A DNA stretch of 64,000 bases from Anaerolineae bacterium (lineage in GTDB: Bacteria > Chloroflexota > Anaerolineae > 4572-78 > J111): NCBI GenBank assembly GCA_022071955.1, contig JAJVIM010000015.1:186001-250000 (forward strand), written 5' to 3'. Within the stretch, counting starts at the first letter, position 1, and every line of letters begins with the position of its first letter. Under the pieces are notes generated by a model. The model did not search any database, was not told the DNA's origin, and worked only from the letters and a program-made list of their open reading frames with translations. This document shows, one piece after another, positions 27,894-37,000 of this stretch. Made by a program: the position numbers and the translations under genes.

Positions 27894-28091
27894 CTAATCG
27901 GAGTTTGGCCCCGGCTGCTCGGTAAAGAATTTGGCCAAAAGGAACTCAACCAGCGCATCCACGCCGGCAAAACAATGCTGCTCGCCGGTTGCCGTGTTCT
28001 GCACAGACGCCACCCAGGTAAACCGGCTATCCGTCTGTATCTGGCGCAGCCGCAGCAGATACGAAACATAATGTTCCTTGGGATTTAACAT
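27894..28091 (-). CDS. Small conserved-looking protein of unknown function
   Basis: 65 residues, no signal peptide. The pattern HYVSYLLRLRQIQ ... FTWVASVQNTATGEQHCFAGVDALVEFLLAKF reads as a compact alpha/beta domain: two strands with W-x-A-S-V-x-N and T-G-E, then a helix. I recognise the layout (LRLW ... W-x-x-S-x-x-x-x-x-T-G-E-x-x-x-F ... L-x-x-FL) as recurring in short Chloroflexota proteins without known role. The ATG at 28091 has AGAGGA about seven bases upstream. It leads the sugar-importer genes. Confidence 0.65.
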   Translation of the reverse strand: MLNPKEHYVSYLLRLRQIQTDSRFTWVASVQNTATGEQHCFAGVDALVEFLLAKFFTEQPGPNSD

Positions 28092-28158
28092 GGTTGGTTT
28101 CCTCTCTATGGCCTCCCCAGAATACTCCGACCCTATCACAGAACTATCACATAAATAA

Positions 28159-28207
28159 AAAGCGTTTGGAAACTCACTTTGTCATTTGATGAGTTTCCAA
28201 ACGCTTT
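28159..28207. repeat. Perfect palindrome, 18-bp arms, 13-base loop
   Basis: AAAGCGTTTGGAAACTCA at 28159-28176 pairs perfectly with TGAGTTTCCAAACGCTTT at 28190-28207. It lies in the 310-base gap between the lamin-tail gene and the small gene at 28.0 kb. The gap also holds a nested element at 28228-28347 and no gene. Confidence 0.8.
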
Positions 28208-28227
28208 CGGGAATTCAAAGATTTAAA

Positions 28228-28347
28228 GTAACTACTCAGCCGCACCATTCTGGATGTCATTCCCGCGTGTTTTTAGCGGGAATCCACCGTTTTGGCTTTC
28301 AGTGGATGCCCGATAAAGACATTCGGGCATGACGGCTGAGTAGTTAC
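28228..28347. repeat. Nested multi-hairpin element, about 120 bp, MITE-like
   Basis: Outer arms GTAACTACTCAGCCG (28228-28242) and CGGCTGAGTAGTTAC (28333-28347) are perfect inverted repeats. Inside are three smaller hairpins in a row: ATTCCCGC/GCGGGAAT (28259-28283), TCCAC/GTGGA (28283-28306) and ATGCCCGA/TCGGGCAT (28306-28330). The ATTCCC...GGGAAT hairpin resembles small repeats known in several bacteria, such as dRS3 of Neisseria. No coding capacity; a non-autonomous mobile element is the likeliest reading. Confidence 0.7.
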
Positions 28348-28401
28348 GATTTAAATTGTGAAACTTTGGCTAAGGTTGAAAGTTTAGCCCGATTACAGGC
28401 T

Positions 28402-29442
28402 TTATTCGGTCAATTTGGCGATGACCGGCAAAAAAATGCGCCAGCCGTCCGGCTCCGCCGAGGTGTTGGGCGCGGTATCAACCGGCCCGTGGAAGGTACT
28501 GACGCCGCTGGTGTCGATGTCTTCCAATTTGTAGTAGATAATGGCGCCGGTCTCGACGGCGGCGGTATCAAGATAGCTGTAGCCGGCCCCGCTCACCGCC
28601 TGGCCTTTGGCCGGGATGAGCGCCGGGTTGACCCGGGTGTACGGCCCGGCCGGATCGGTGGCGCGGTACAGGTTGAAGCCGGCGTTGTCGATTTCCGTGC
28701 CGGTTTGCCAGGTAACGGTGACGCCGTCGCTGCCGGGCGTGGCCGTGAAATCGAGCAGGGTAATGGCGGTGGGGTCGCAATTATTGGCGTACCCCGGCGT
28801 CGGTGTTCTCTGGGTGTAGGTATCGGTGTTGCGCTGTCCGCCGGAACCATTGGGGCAGCGTTGATTGGAGTGGTGATCTTTATCTCCCTCCCCATTTTCG
28901 TTGACCTGGGATTGCCCGAAATTGAGTAATTTCAGCAGCCCGGGGTCGGTTGAATCATCTGTGCCGTAACTGATTGCATCTATCAAGTTAGTGGTTGTTA
29001 TGGGCGTATTATTCTGAAAATTTTGCTCACTTCCAATATATAACGCCACCGCATCTGGCCCATTTTGCAGTTTATTTTTTGGAAAAACTAGGCCTACATT
29101 TGCAACAGAAATGTTTCCGAGGACGAAATATCCCTCGTTATTGGTGCTTTTTCCAACTAGATCAAATACGAGATAGGATTTATCATCGTTGCCATTGAAA
29201 AAAACAACAACCAGACCATCGAGCGGTGTGTTACCTGTTCCGCCGTCGTAAAGTTCAACAAATTCCAGTTCATCCGTACTTGGTGTGTCGGAGTCGACTT
29301 CGTTGATGATGACTGATGTTGCCGGACTGTCCTGCACGGTGACGGGGTCGGTGTCGGCGCGGGCGGTGGCGGCAGCGGTAATGATGACGGCGGCAAGTAA
29401 GCCGGCCAGTGAATAGAGTACGAAGTTCTTTGCCTGAGGCAC
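28402..29442 (-). CDS. Secreted lamin-tail-domain protein
   Basis: 346 residues. The signal peptide (FVLYSLAGLLAAVIITAAATARA) ends near residue 29. Residues ~41-190 form a lamin-tail domain: VIINEVDSDTPSTDELEFVEL, then GLVVVFFNGND, GYFVLGN and AVALY. The last ~115 residues are a fibronectin-like module (VTVTWQTGTEIDNAGFNLYR) nearly the same as the end of the BNR protein at 18.9 kb, and the protein ends RIFLPVIAKLTE. The start is GTG at 29442, with GGGAGGG seven bases upstream. Bacterial lamin-tail proteins are mostly extracellular and often linked with nucleases, but no nuclease domain is present. Confidence 0.87.
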   Translation of the reverse strand: MPQAKNFVLYSLAGLLAAVIITAAATARADTDPVTVQDSPATSVIINEVDSDTPSTDELEFVELYDGGTGNTPLDGLVVVFFNGNDDKSYLVFDLVGKSTNNEGYFVLGNISVANVGLVFPKNKLQNGPDAVALYIGSEQNFQNNTPITTTNLIDAISYGTDDSTDPGLLKLLNFGQSQVNENGEGDKDHHSNQRCPNGSGGQRNTDTYTQRTPTPGYANNCDPTAITLLDFTATPGSDGVTVTWQTGTEIDNAGFNLYRATDPAGPYTRVNPALIPAKGQAVSGAGYSYLDTAAVETGAIIYYKLEDIDTSGVSTFHGPVDTAPNTSAEPDGWRIFLPVIAKLTE

Positions 29443-29475
29443 GATTTTTCCCTCCCAGTGGAAATGTTGGCGTTA

Positions 29476-29751
29476 TTAAGTTGTGGCTTGCAGTAGTTGT
29501 TTCTCGGCTAATTCGGCCAGCGTGTGGCGAACACTGGCCTCCAGATCAAACTCCGGTGAGACGCCGTCAAACGCGGCCCGCAGCGACCGCGCTATGTCGG
29601 CCGGGGTGTGCCGGCCGTCGCACAGTTCCCAAATGTGGCGGGCGGTGGGGTTGAGCACGTGGATCGTCTGGCTCTCAACCCGGTAAAGGATAGTCTCGTC
29701 ACCGGCTTCCTGGCTGATGATATCTGGTTTTTGGATAGGGTGTTGAATCAT
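29476..29751 (-). CDS. PqqD-like small protein
   Basis: 91 residues in the PqqD fold: ETILYRVESQTIHVLNPTARHIWELCDG, then RHTPADIARSLRAAF as the winged-helix part and LAELAEKQLL as the last helix. PqqD-type proteins act as peptide-recognition elements that hand a precursor to its modifying enzyme. No pqqA, pqqC or pqqE is nearby, so PQQ synthesis is not indicated. AAGGAG precedes the ATG at 29751. It lies 128 bases after the NRPS stop and before the lamin-tail gene. A link with the peptide/HPr-kinase pair at 18 kb is possible but unproven. Confidence 0.85.
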   Translation of the reverse strand: MIQHPIQKPDIISQEAGDETILYRVESQTIHVLNPTARHIWELCDGRHTPADIARSLRAAFDGVSPEFDLEASVRHTLAELAEKQLLQATT

Positions 29752-29786
29752 AAAGCAGCTCCTTGGTTTATGGTTATTGAACCAAA

Positions 29787-29865
29787 TATGCGTAATTCAG
29801 TTTAATTACCCCTCCCCCCTCTGGGGAGAAGGGGGTTGGGGGGGATGAGGGGCTAATTACGCATA
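29787..29865. repeat. Inverted repeat between NRPS and PqqD-like gene
   Basis: TATGCGTAATT (29787-29797) pairs with AATTACGCATA (29855-29865). Inside, TAATTACCCCTC matches GAGGGGCTAATTA with one extra base. A C-run/G-run centre completes the stem. It follows the last NRPS gene in the direction of transcription and is a candidate end of that transcript. Confidence 0.6.
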
Positions 29866-29879
29866 ATCGGTTATTGGGT

Positions 29880-32800
29880 TTAATTTCCCTGCCGAGTAAG
29901 TGCATCGGCCTGCCGCAGGCTGTCATCGAGCGCGGCGGCCAGCGAGCGCAGGTGCGGTTCCTGCAAAATAGTGCCGTGGCTACCGCCGATCAGCCGGGTG
30001 TTTACCCCGCCGGCGGCCAGCCGACCCCAGCCCAATTGCGGATCGTGTGAATTGAGCAGCGACAGCCCGCGCACCCGGAACAGCGTGACCCGGCCAGGGT
30101 ACGGCGGCGGGGTGTAGCGCAGCATCGCCCGCAGGTGGGTTTCCATCAGTGGCCGGCGGTGGTGGGGGATGTGGCCGGTTTCGTCCAGCACATCAGTTAA
30201 ATTGAGCAGTTGGCCGCGCCCCAGTAAATTTTTGCCGGTCAGTCGCGCCCGGCGCGTGGCTCGCCGCAGCATCGGCCTAAAGCCCAGCCGCAGATAATCG
30301 CTCAGCCAATAGGGCAGGTTGCGAGCCATATTGACCAGTTTGGCCGGCCAGCCGTTGTTGGTCATGCTCAGCGGCGCGTAGCCTTCCAGAATGGCCAGCA
30401 GGGCCACCGGTTCGTGCTGGGCGTGCAGTTGGCGGGCAACCTCATAGGCGACCACACCGCCAAAACAGTAGCCGCCCACAAAATAGGGGCCACCCGGCTG
30501 CACGCCGCGGATGGCCTGCACGTAGGCCGCGGCCATCTCCTCAACCCCGGTGTGGGGCGGGCCGGGGTCGTCGACGCCGCGAGCCACCAGCCCGTACACC
30601 GGCCGGGCGTCGGTTAGCAGGTGGGCCAGCCGGCCGTAATCCACCACCCCGCCGCCAAACCCATGCACCAAAAACAGCGGCGGCCGGCGATCGCCCGGTT
30701 TAATCAGCACCAGCGGCTGCCAGCCGGCGGACGCGGATTTGCGGGCAATCACGCTGGCCAGCCTGGCCAGGGTGGGCTGCTCAAACAGGACGGCCAGCGG
30801 CGGTTTACTGCCAAAATGAGCCTCGATGGCGGCAAACAGGCGCACCGCCAGCAGCGAATGGCCGCCCAGCTCAAAAAAGTTGTCGCTGCGGCTCACCCGC
30901 TCCAACCCCAGCAGATTGGCCCAAATTTGGGCCAGGGTCTGCTCGGCGGCGGTTTGCGGCGGGTCAAACGTTGCCGCCGACTGGCCGGGCTGGTGCTGCG
31001 GCCGGGGCAGAGCGCCCACATCGAGTTTGCCGCTGGGGGTTAGCGGGAAGTGACTCACCGTGACCACGGCGGCGGGCAGCATATAATCCGGCAGAAGCGG
31101 CGCGAGGAACTCCCGAATTTCAGACAGGGTGGGCGCGGCCCGGTGGGGGACGATGTAGGCGACCAACTGGCGCTCGACGGCGGTGGATTCTACAGCAGCG
31201 ACCACCGCCGCTTTGACTGCCGGGTGGCGGCGCAGCGTGGCTTCAACCTCGCCGGGTTCCACCCGAAAGCCGCGAATTTTGAGCTGGCGGTCGGCCCGGC
31301 CCAAAAATTCCAGCGTACCGTCTGCCCGAAAGCGGGCCAAATCACCGGTTTTGTAAAGGATGAGGGGTGAAGGATGAAGGATAAAGGATGAAGGCTGCGG
31401 GCTGAAGTCAGCCCGTTTTTCTTCCGCCTTCCACCTTTCACCTTCATCCTTCTGCCTTCCGCCTTCATCCTTAATAAATGGGTTGGGAACAAATTTTTCG
31501 GCGGTTAGCTCCGGGCGGTTGTGATAACCGTGCGCCAGCCCCGCCCCGCCAATATGCAGTTCGCCGGGGATGCCGATTGGCGCGGGTTGGCCGCACTCAT
31601 CGAGCACGTAAATTTGGGTGTTGGCGATGGGCCGGCCAATCGGCGGCAGGGGCGGCCACAACTCCGGCGGGCCGGTCAGCGTGTGCGCTGTGACCACGTG
31701 GGTTTCGGTGGGGCCGTAATGGTTGTGCAGCGCCGCGCCGGGCAGCCGGCCAAACAGTCGGGCAATAGCCGGGGTGATCTGCAACTGCTCGCCGGCGGTG
31801 ATGACTTCGGTGAGGGCCAGGGGCAGTTCCGGGGCGATGGCTGCGGCTTCGGCCAGGGCTTGCAGGGCGACAAACGGCAAAAAGAGGCGCTCGATGCGCC
31901 GCCGGGCGATGACGTTGAGCAGCGCTTCCGGGTTGCGGCGCTCGGCTGCCGGCAACAGCACCAGCGTGCCGCCCGCCTGCCATGTCGAAAAAATCTCCTG
32001 AAAGCTGACATCGAAGCTGAGCGGCGTGAATTGGAGAGTGCGCCGCCCGGCCGGGTTGAGCTGGCTCTGCTGCCACTGGAGCAGGTTGAGCAGGGCGCGC
32101 TGCGGCAGCACCACCCCTTTGGGCTGGCCGGTTGAGCCGGAGGTGTACATAATGTAAAGCGGGTGGGCCGGCCCGCTGCGCAGGGGCGGCGGCTGGCTGC
32201 CGGTGGCCGGGGGAATATCGGCCGGGGTTAGCAGCCGGCCGGAAAAATCGGCAAATCGGCTTTTAAATTGAGGGCTGGCCAGCAGCAGCGGCGGCGCGGC
32301 GTCGGCCAGCATAAATTGCAGCCGGGCCGGCGGGTAGCCGGGATCGAGCGGCAGGCACGCGCCGCCGGCTTTAAGCACGGCCAGCAGGGCCACGGCCAGC
32401 TCCGGCGACGAATCCAGGCACAGGCCCACCGGTTCGCCGGGCTGCAGCCCCAGCCGGAGCAGGTGGTTGGCCAGCCGGTTGGCCAGCCGGTCAAGCTCGG
32501 TGTAAGTGAGCGATTCGCTGTCTGACTCAACGGCGATGGCGGCGGGGGTGCGTTGGGCCTGGGCTTCAAAGAGCTGGTGGATGGCGGCCGCAGTTGGCGG
32601 CGGGGCGGCGGTGGCGTTCCAGTCAACCAGCAGGGTGTCGCGTTCGGCGGGAGTGAGCAGCGGCAGGTGAGCGATGGGCTGGTCGGGATGAGCCAGCAGT
32701 TCGGCCAGCAGGGTTTGGAAATGGCGCAGCAGCCGGGCGGCGCTGTCGGGCCGGAACAGATCGGTGTTGTACTCCAACTCCAGTTGCAGCGAATCGCCGG

Positions 32801-34061
32801 TGTCAACAACGGCCAAATGCAGCTCGAATTTGGCCGTGCCGCGCCGCACCGGCACTTCTTCAACCGAGAGGCCGGGCAGGGCCAGCCCCGAGGTTGAGTC
32901 ATCCCAGTAGCTGAACATCACCTGGAACAGGGGGTTGCGGCTGAGGCTGCGCTCGGGCTGCAAGGTTTCAACCAGCCGTTCAAACGGAAGCTGCTGGTGC
33001 GCCAGCGCCTCAAGCGTGGTTTCTTTTACCTGTCCCACCAGCCAGCGAAAAGGCAACTCGCCGGCCAGCCGGGTGCGCAGCACCAGCGTGTTGGCAAAAA
33101 AGCCGACAACCTGCTCCAGTTCGGCCCGGTCGCGGTTGGCAATGGGCGTGCCGATGAGCAGATCGGTTTGGCCGGAGAGGCGGTATAGCAGGGCGTAAAA
33201 TGCGGCCAGCAGCACCATGAACGGGGTGGCGTTTTGGTGACGGGCCAGTTGTTTGAGCGATTGGGTGAGCGCGGGGGGAACGGCGTCAAAATGGGAGTCG
33301 CCGGCAAAAGTTTGGGCGGCGGGGTGCGAAAAATCGGTGGGCAGCGCCAGCGGCGGCGAATCGGCCAGTTGGGTGCGCCAGTAAGCCAGATCGCCGGCCA
33401 GCAGCTCGGGGGTGAGGTGCTGCTGCTGCCACGCGGCAAAATCGGGGTACTGCCGGAGCGGCTCGGGCAGGGGCGAAGGTTGGCCGGCGGCAAAAGCGGC
33501 GTACAGGCTGGCCAGCTCTCGCAGCAGCAGCCGCACCGACCAGCCATCGGCGGCGATGTGGTGGACAACCAGCAGCAGAATGTGTTCGGTTGGGGTAAGT
33601 TGGAACAGGCTGGCCCGCAGGAGGGGATCGCGGGCCAGGTTAAAGGGGCGCTGCGCGGCGGCGGCGCAGCGTTCGGCGGCCTCGGCGGCGCGGCTGGCCG
33701 GTGGCAGGTGCGCCAGCGAAATCAGCGGCAGGTCAACCGGCCCGGCAGGGGCGACGGTTTGCACCGGTTCGCCGTTGAGCACGGTAAAGGTGGTACGCAG
33801 GGCCGTGTGCCGCCGCAGCAGTTCTGACAGGCTGCGCCGGAGCGCGGCTTCGTTGAGCGGGCCGGCCAACCGGTAGGCCACCGGAATGTTGTAGGCCGGC
33901 CCGTGATTTTCAAGCTGGTCTAAAAACCAGAGGCGCTGCTGGGCAAACGATAGCGGGATGGTGTTGTATTGTGTCAGACCGGGGATTTCGGGCGGCGGCG
34001 AATTTTCTTCGGCCAGCAGGTAGGCCAGCAGTTCCAGATGGTCGGCTGATGGATCGGTCAA
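29880..34061 (-). CDS. Non-ribosomal peptide synthetase, C-A(Pro)-PCP-TE
   Basis: 1393 residues, terminal module. The condensation domain (~20-440) has an intact HHIAADG motif. The adenylation domain has YTSGSTGQPKG near 640 and a pocket code read by eye as DVQFIAHVV, the known proline code. An in-frame repeat insertion lies at ~857-902, just before YKTGDL. The carrier domain has GGHSLL with the phosphopantetheine Ser near 1066. The thioesterase (~1120-1385) has GYCFGG with Cys1199 where Ser is usual, Glu1226 (LEGYAP) at the usual Asp place, and His1362 (GGSHGT). The start is a TTG four bases after the preceding synthetase's stop. It should add Pro and release the product. No 4'-phosphopantetheinyl transferase or MbtH is in the window. 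Confidence 0.93.
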   Translation of the reverse strand: MTDPSADHLELLAYLLAEENSPPPEIPGLTQYNTIPLSFAQQRLWFLDQLENHGPAYNIPVAYRLAGPLNEAALRRSLSELLRRHTALRTTFTVLNGEPVQTVAPAGPVDLPLISLAHLPPASRAAEAAERCAAAAQRPFNLARDPLLRASLFQLTPTEHILLLVVHHIAADGWSVRLLLRELASLYAAFAAGQPSPLPEPLRQYPDFAAWQQQHLTPELLAGDLAYWRTQLADSPPLALPTDFSHPAAQTFAGDSHFDAVPPALTQSLKQLARHQNATPFMVLLAAFYALLYRLSGQTDLLIGTPIANRDRAELEQVVGFFANTLVLRTRLAGELPFRWLVGQVKETTLEALAHQQLPFERLVETLQPERSLSRNPLFQVMFSYWDDSTSGLALPGLSVEEVPVRRGTAKFELHLAVVDTGDSLQLELEYNTDLFRPDSAARLLRHFQTLLAELLAHPDQPIAHLPLLTPAERDTLLVDWNATAAPPPTAAAIHQLFEAQAQRTPAAIAVESDSESLTYTELDRLANRLANHLLRLGLQPGEPVGLCLDSSPELAVALLAVLKAGGACLPLDPGYPPARLQFMLADAAPPLLLASPQFKSRFADFSGRLLTPADIPPATGSQPPPLRSGPAHPLYIMYTSGSTGQPKGVVLPQRALLNLLQWQQSQLNPAGRRTLQFTPLSFDVSFQEIFSTWQAGGTLVLLPAAERRNPEALLNVIARRRIERLFLPFVALQALAEAAAIAPELPLALTEVITAGEQLQITPAIARLFGRLPGAALHNHYGPTETHVVTAHTLTGPPELWPPLPPIGRPIANTQIYVLDECGQPAPIGIPGELHIGGAGLAHGYHNRPELTAEKFVPNPFIKDEGGRQKDEGERWKAEEKRADFSPQPSSFILHPSPLILYKTGDLARFRADGTLEFLGRADRQLKIRGFRVEPGEVEATLRRHPAVKAAVVAAVESTAVERQLVAYIVPHRAAPTLSEIREFLAPLLPDYMLPAAVVTVSHFPLTPSGKLDVGALPRPQHQPGQSAATFDPPQTAAEQTLAQIWANLLGLERVSRSDNFFELGGHSLLAVRLFAAIEAHFGSKPPLAVLFEQPTLARLASVIARKSASAGWQPLVLIKPGDRRPPLFLVHGFGGGVVDYGRLAHLLTDARPVYGLVARGVDDPGPPHTGVEEMAAAYVQAIRGVQPGGPYFVGGYCFGGVVAYEVARQLHAQHEPVALLAILEGYAPLSMTNNGWPAKLVNMARNLPYWLSDYLRLGFRPMLRRATRRARLTGKNLLGRGQLLNLTDVLDETGHIPHHRRPLMETHLRAMLRYTPPPYPGRVTLFRVRGLSLLNSHDPQLGWGRLAAGGVNTRLIGGSHGTILQEPHLRSLAAALDDSLRQADALTRQGN
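31356..31476. repeat. In-frame heptamer/palindrome element in NRPS adenylation domain 3
   Basis: Units of the AAGGATG type run from 31356 to about 31397. A CGGGCTGA-AG-TCAGCCCG hairpin lies at 31398-31415, then complementary units of the CTTCATC/CTTCCGC type run from 31421 to 31476. The element is translated as a charged stretch (KDEGGRQKDEGERWKAEEK...) between NPF and YKTGDL, where the family normally has a short loop. Confidence 0.8.
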
Positions 34062-34064
34062 TGG

Positions 34065-37000
34065 TCAAAGTTTCTCCCTTTCGGTGCGTTTTTCCCGCAG
34101 GGCTTGCTGCACGGCGCTGGCCGGCATGGCCCGGATGCGGTTGTAGAGCCGGGCGATTTTTTCAAGCTGGGCCGGGTTGGGGTGCGTTTCGGTGACAGCG
34201 GCGGCAAATTCGGCCACGGTTGGCGCTTCAAAAATGCAGCGCAGCGGAATGTCGATATTGAATACCTGCCGGAGTTGGGTAATGAGCCGGGTGGCCAGCA
34301 GCGAATGGCCGCCCAAATCAAAGAAGTTCTCGTGCAGCCCCACCTGACGCAGCTCCAGCACATCGGCCCAAACCAGGGCGATGGCCTTTTCCAGCGGGTT
34401 TTGCGGCAGCAGGGAATCGGGCGGCGGCTGGCTGGTTGGCGATGCCGGTAATCCCTGCCGGTCGATTTTGCCGTTGGGGGTGAGCGGCAGCGCGGCCAGC
34501 GGGATGAACTGGCCGGGAATCATAAAATCGGGCAGCTTTTGTTTGAGAAAGGCGCGCAGTTCGGCGGGGGTGGGAGCGGGCTGCTGGCCGGGCAAAATGT
34601 AGGCCTCCAGTCGTTCCTGCCGGGCAGTAACCACCGCGGTTTTGACGCCGGGGTGGCTTTGCAGCGCCGCTTCGATTTCGCCGGGTTCAATCCGGTAGCC
34701 GCGCAGCTTGAGTTGGTGGTCGAGTCGGCCCAAAAACTCAATCGAGCCGTCGGGCCGGTAGCGGGCCAGATCGCCGGTTTTGTAAAGGGTGAAGGATGAG
34801 GGCTGAGGGCTGACTTCAGCCCGTTTTTCTTCCGCCTTCTGCCTTCCACCTTCATCCTTAATAAAGGGGTTGGGGATGAATTTTTCGGCGGTCAGGTGGG
34901 GCCGGTTGATGTAGCCGCGAGCCAGGCCCGCGCCGCCAAGGTGCAGCTCGCCGGGCACGCCCACCGGCAGCGGCTGGCCGCGCCGGTCTAAAATGTGGCA
35001 GGTGGTGTTGGGCAGCGGGCGGCCAATCACCGGCAGTTCGGACTGGGCGTTGATGTGGCAGACCACCGAATCGACGGCGCATTCGGTCAGGCCGTACATA
35101 TTGTAAAACTGGGTGGCAGTGGCCCGGCGCAACTGTTGCCAGGTGTGGGGGTCGATGGCTTCGCCGCCAACGAGCGCCAGTTTGGGCCGCCAGCCTGGCC
35201 GGTCGAGCAGACCGGCAGCCAGCAGCAACTTAAGCTGCGACGGCACGCAGTCAAAGCCATCGATCTGTTGCTGTTTCAAAAAATCGAGCAGCGCGCCGCC
35301 GTCGTGGCGGATGGCTTGCGGTACCACCACCAGCGTGTGGCCGTAGGCCAGCATGCCCAACTGCTGGATGGAGGCGTCAAAGGCCAGCGGCGCGTTAACG
35401 GTGATGCGCAACGGCGCGACGCTGTGCCGGGCGTAAATAACCTGTTGCAAACTGTGGATCAGGTTGCCCAGTGCCTGCTGCTCGATCATTGCGCCTTTGG
35501 GCTGGCCGGTAGAGCCGGAGGTGTAAAGGATGTAGGCCAGTTGTTGGGGCGAGATGTCGCCGGGCAGGTTATCGGCTGGCAGGCCGGCATCGGGTTGAAG
35601 TTCGGCCACAGCGGCCGGGCCGGCGCTGAATTTGGCCCGCAGGTGGGGCTGGGTGAGCACCACCGGGATGGCGGTATTGGCCAAAATGTAGTCGAGCCGC
35701 TCGGCGGGGTAGGCGGGATCCAGCGGCACGTAGGCCCCGCCGGCTTTGAGGATGGCCAGCAGGCCGGCCACCATATCAACGGAGCGTTCGGCGCACAGGC
35801 CGACCGGCGTTTCCGGGCCAACGCCCAGCGTTTGCAGGTGACGGGCCAGCCGGTTGGCCTGCTGGTTCAACTGCCGGTAGGTCACCTGTTCGCCGGCGCA
35901 GACCACGGCGACAGCCTCCGGGGCGCGCTCAACCTGGGCCTCAAACAGCCGGTGAAAGACGCAGCCGCCGGCAAAGTTGGCGGCGGTGTCGTTCCAGTGG
36001 CGCAACTGTAGCTCTTCGGTAGGGGAGAGCAGCGGCGCGCCGGCCACAGGCAGAGCCGGATTGTCGGCAAATGCGGCCAGCAGTCTTTCAAAATGGACGG
36101 CCAGCCGGGCCACGTCGGCCGGGTCAAACAGGTCGGTGTTGTAGACAAAGTGTCCGGAAAGCCCGGTTGGGGTGTCCCACAAATACAATTCCAGATCAAA
36201 ACGGACGGCGCACGGTTCGATGGGCAGCGGGGTGACGGCCAACTCCGGCAGGGCTAACTGCTGGTCGGCCGCATCTTGCAGGGTAAACGTAATCTGGAAC
36301 AGCGGCGAGCTGTCGGTGGTGCGGGCCGGCTGGAGAATTTCGACCACTTTTTCAAACGGCAAATCCTGGTGGGCCTGCGCCGTCCGCAGCGAATCGCGCA
36401 CGGTTTGCAGCAGTTCGGCAAAGGTTGCTTCGGCAGCAAACCGGCTGCGCACCGGCAGCATATTAACCAGCAGGCCGATGACGTGCTCAAGTTCCGGGCG
36501 GCTGCGGTTGGCCGCCGGCACGCCAACAACCAGATCGGTTTGATCGGTGTAGCGGAAAAGCAGCACTTTAAACGCCGCCAGCAGGATGGCAAAGAGCGTG
36601 GCGTTGTGGCAGCGGGCCAGATGACGCAGGGCGTCGGCCAGATCGGCGTTAATTTGCAGCGGCTGGCGGCGGCCGTTGAATGTTTGGGTTGGCGGCCGCT
36701 GGCGGCTGATGGGCAGGCTGAGCTGGCCCGGCGCGCCGGCAAGCTGTTTGGCCCAAAAATCGGTCAGCGGGAAAATGTGACTGCTATCGAGCAGGTTGCG
36801 CTGCCATGCGGCAATGTCGGCGTACTGCACGGCCAGCGCGGGCAGCGCCGCATCGCCGCCGGCGGTGTGGGCCTGATACAGCGCCGCCAGTTCGCGCTGA
36901 AACACCGCCAACGACCAGCCATCGAAAATGATGTGGTGGAAGATGAAGTACAAAATGTGGGCGTTGGGAGCCAGTTGCAACAGCCCCACCCGCCACAGCG

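Noticed and set aside
29476..29751. PQQ biosynthesis
   Set aside because: Only a PqqD-like protein is present; pqqA, B, C and E are absent from the window.
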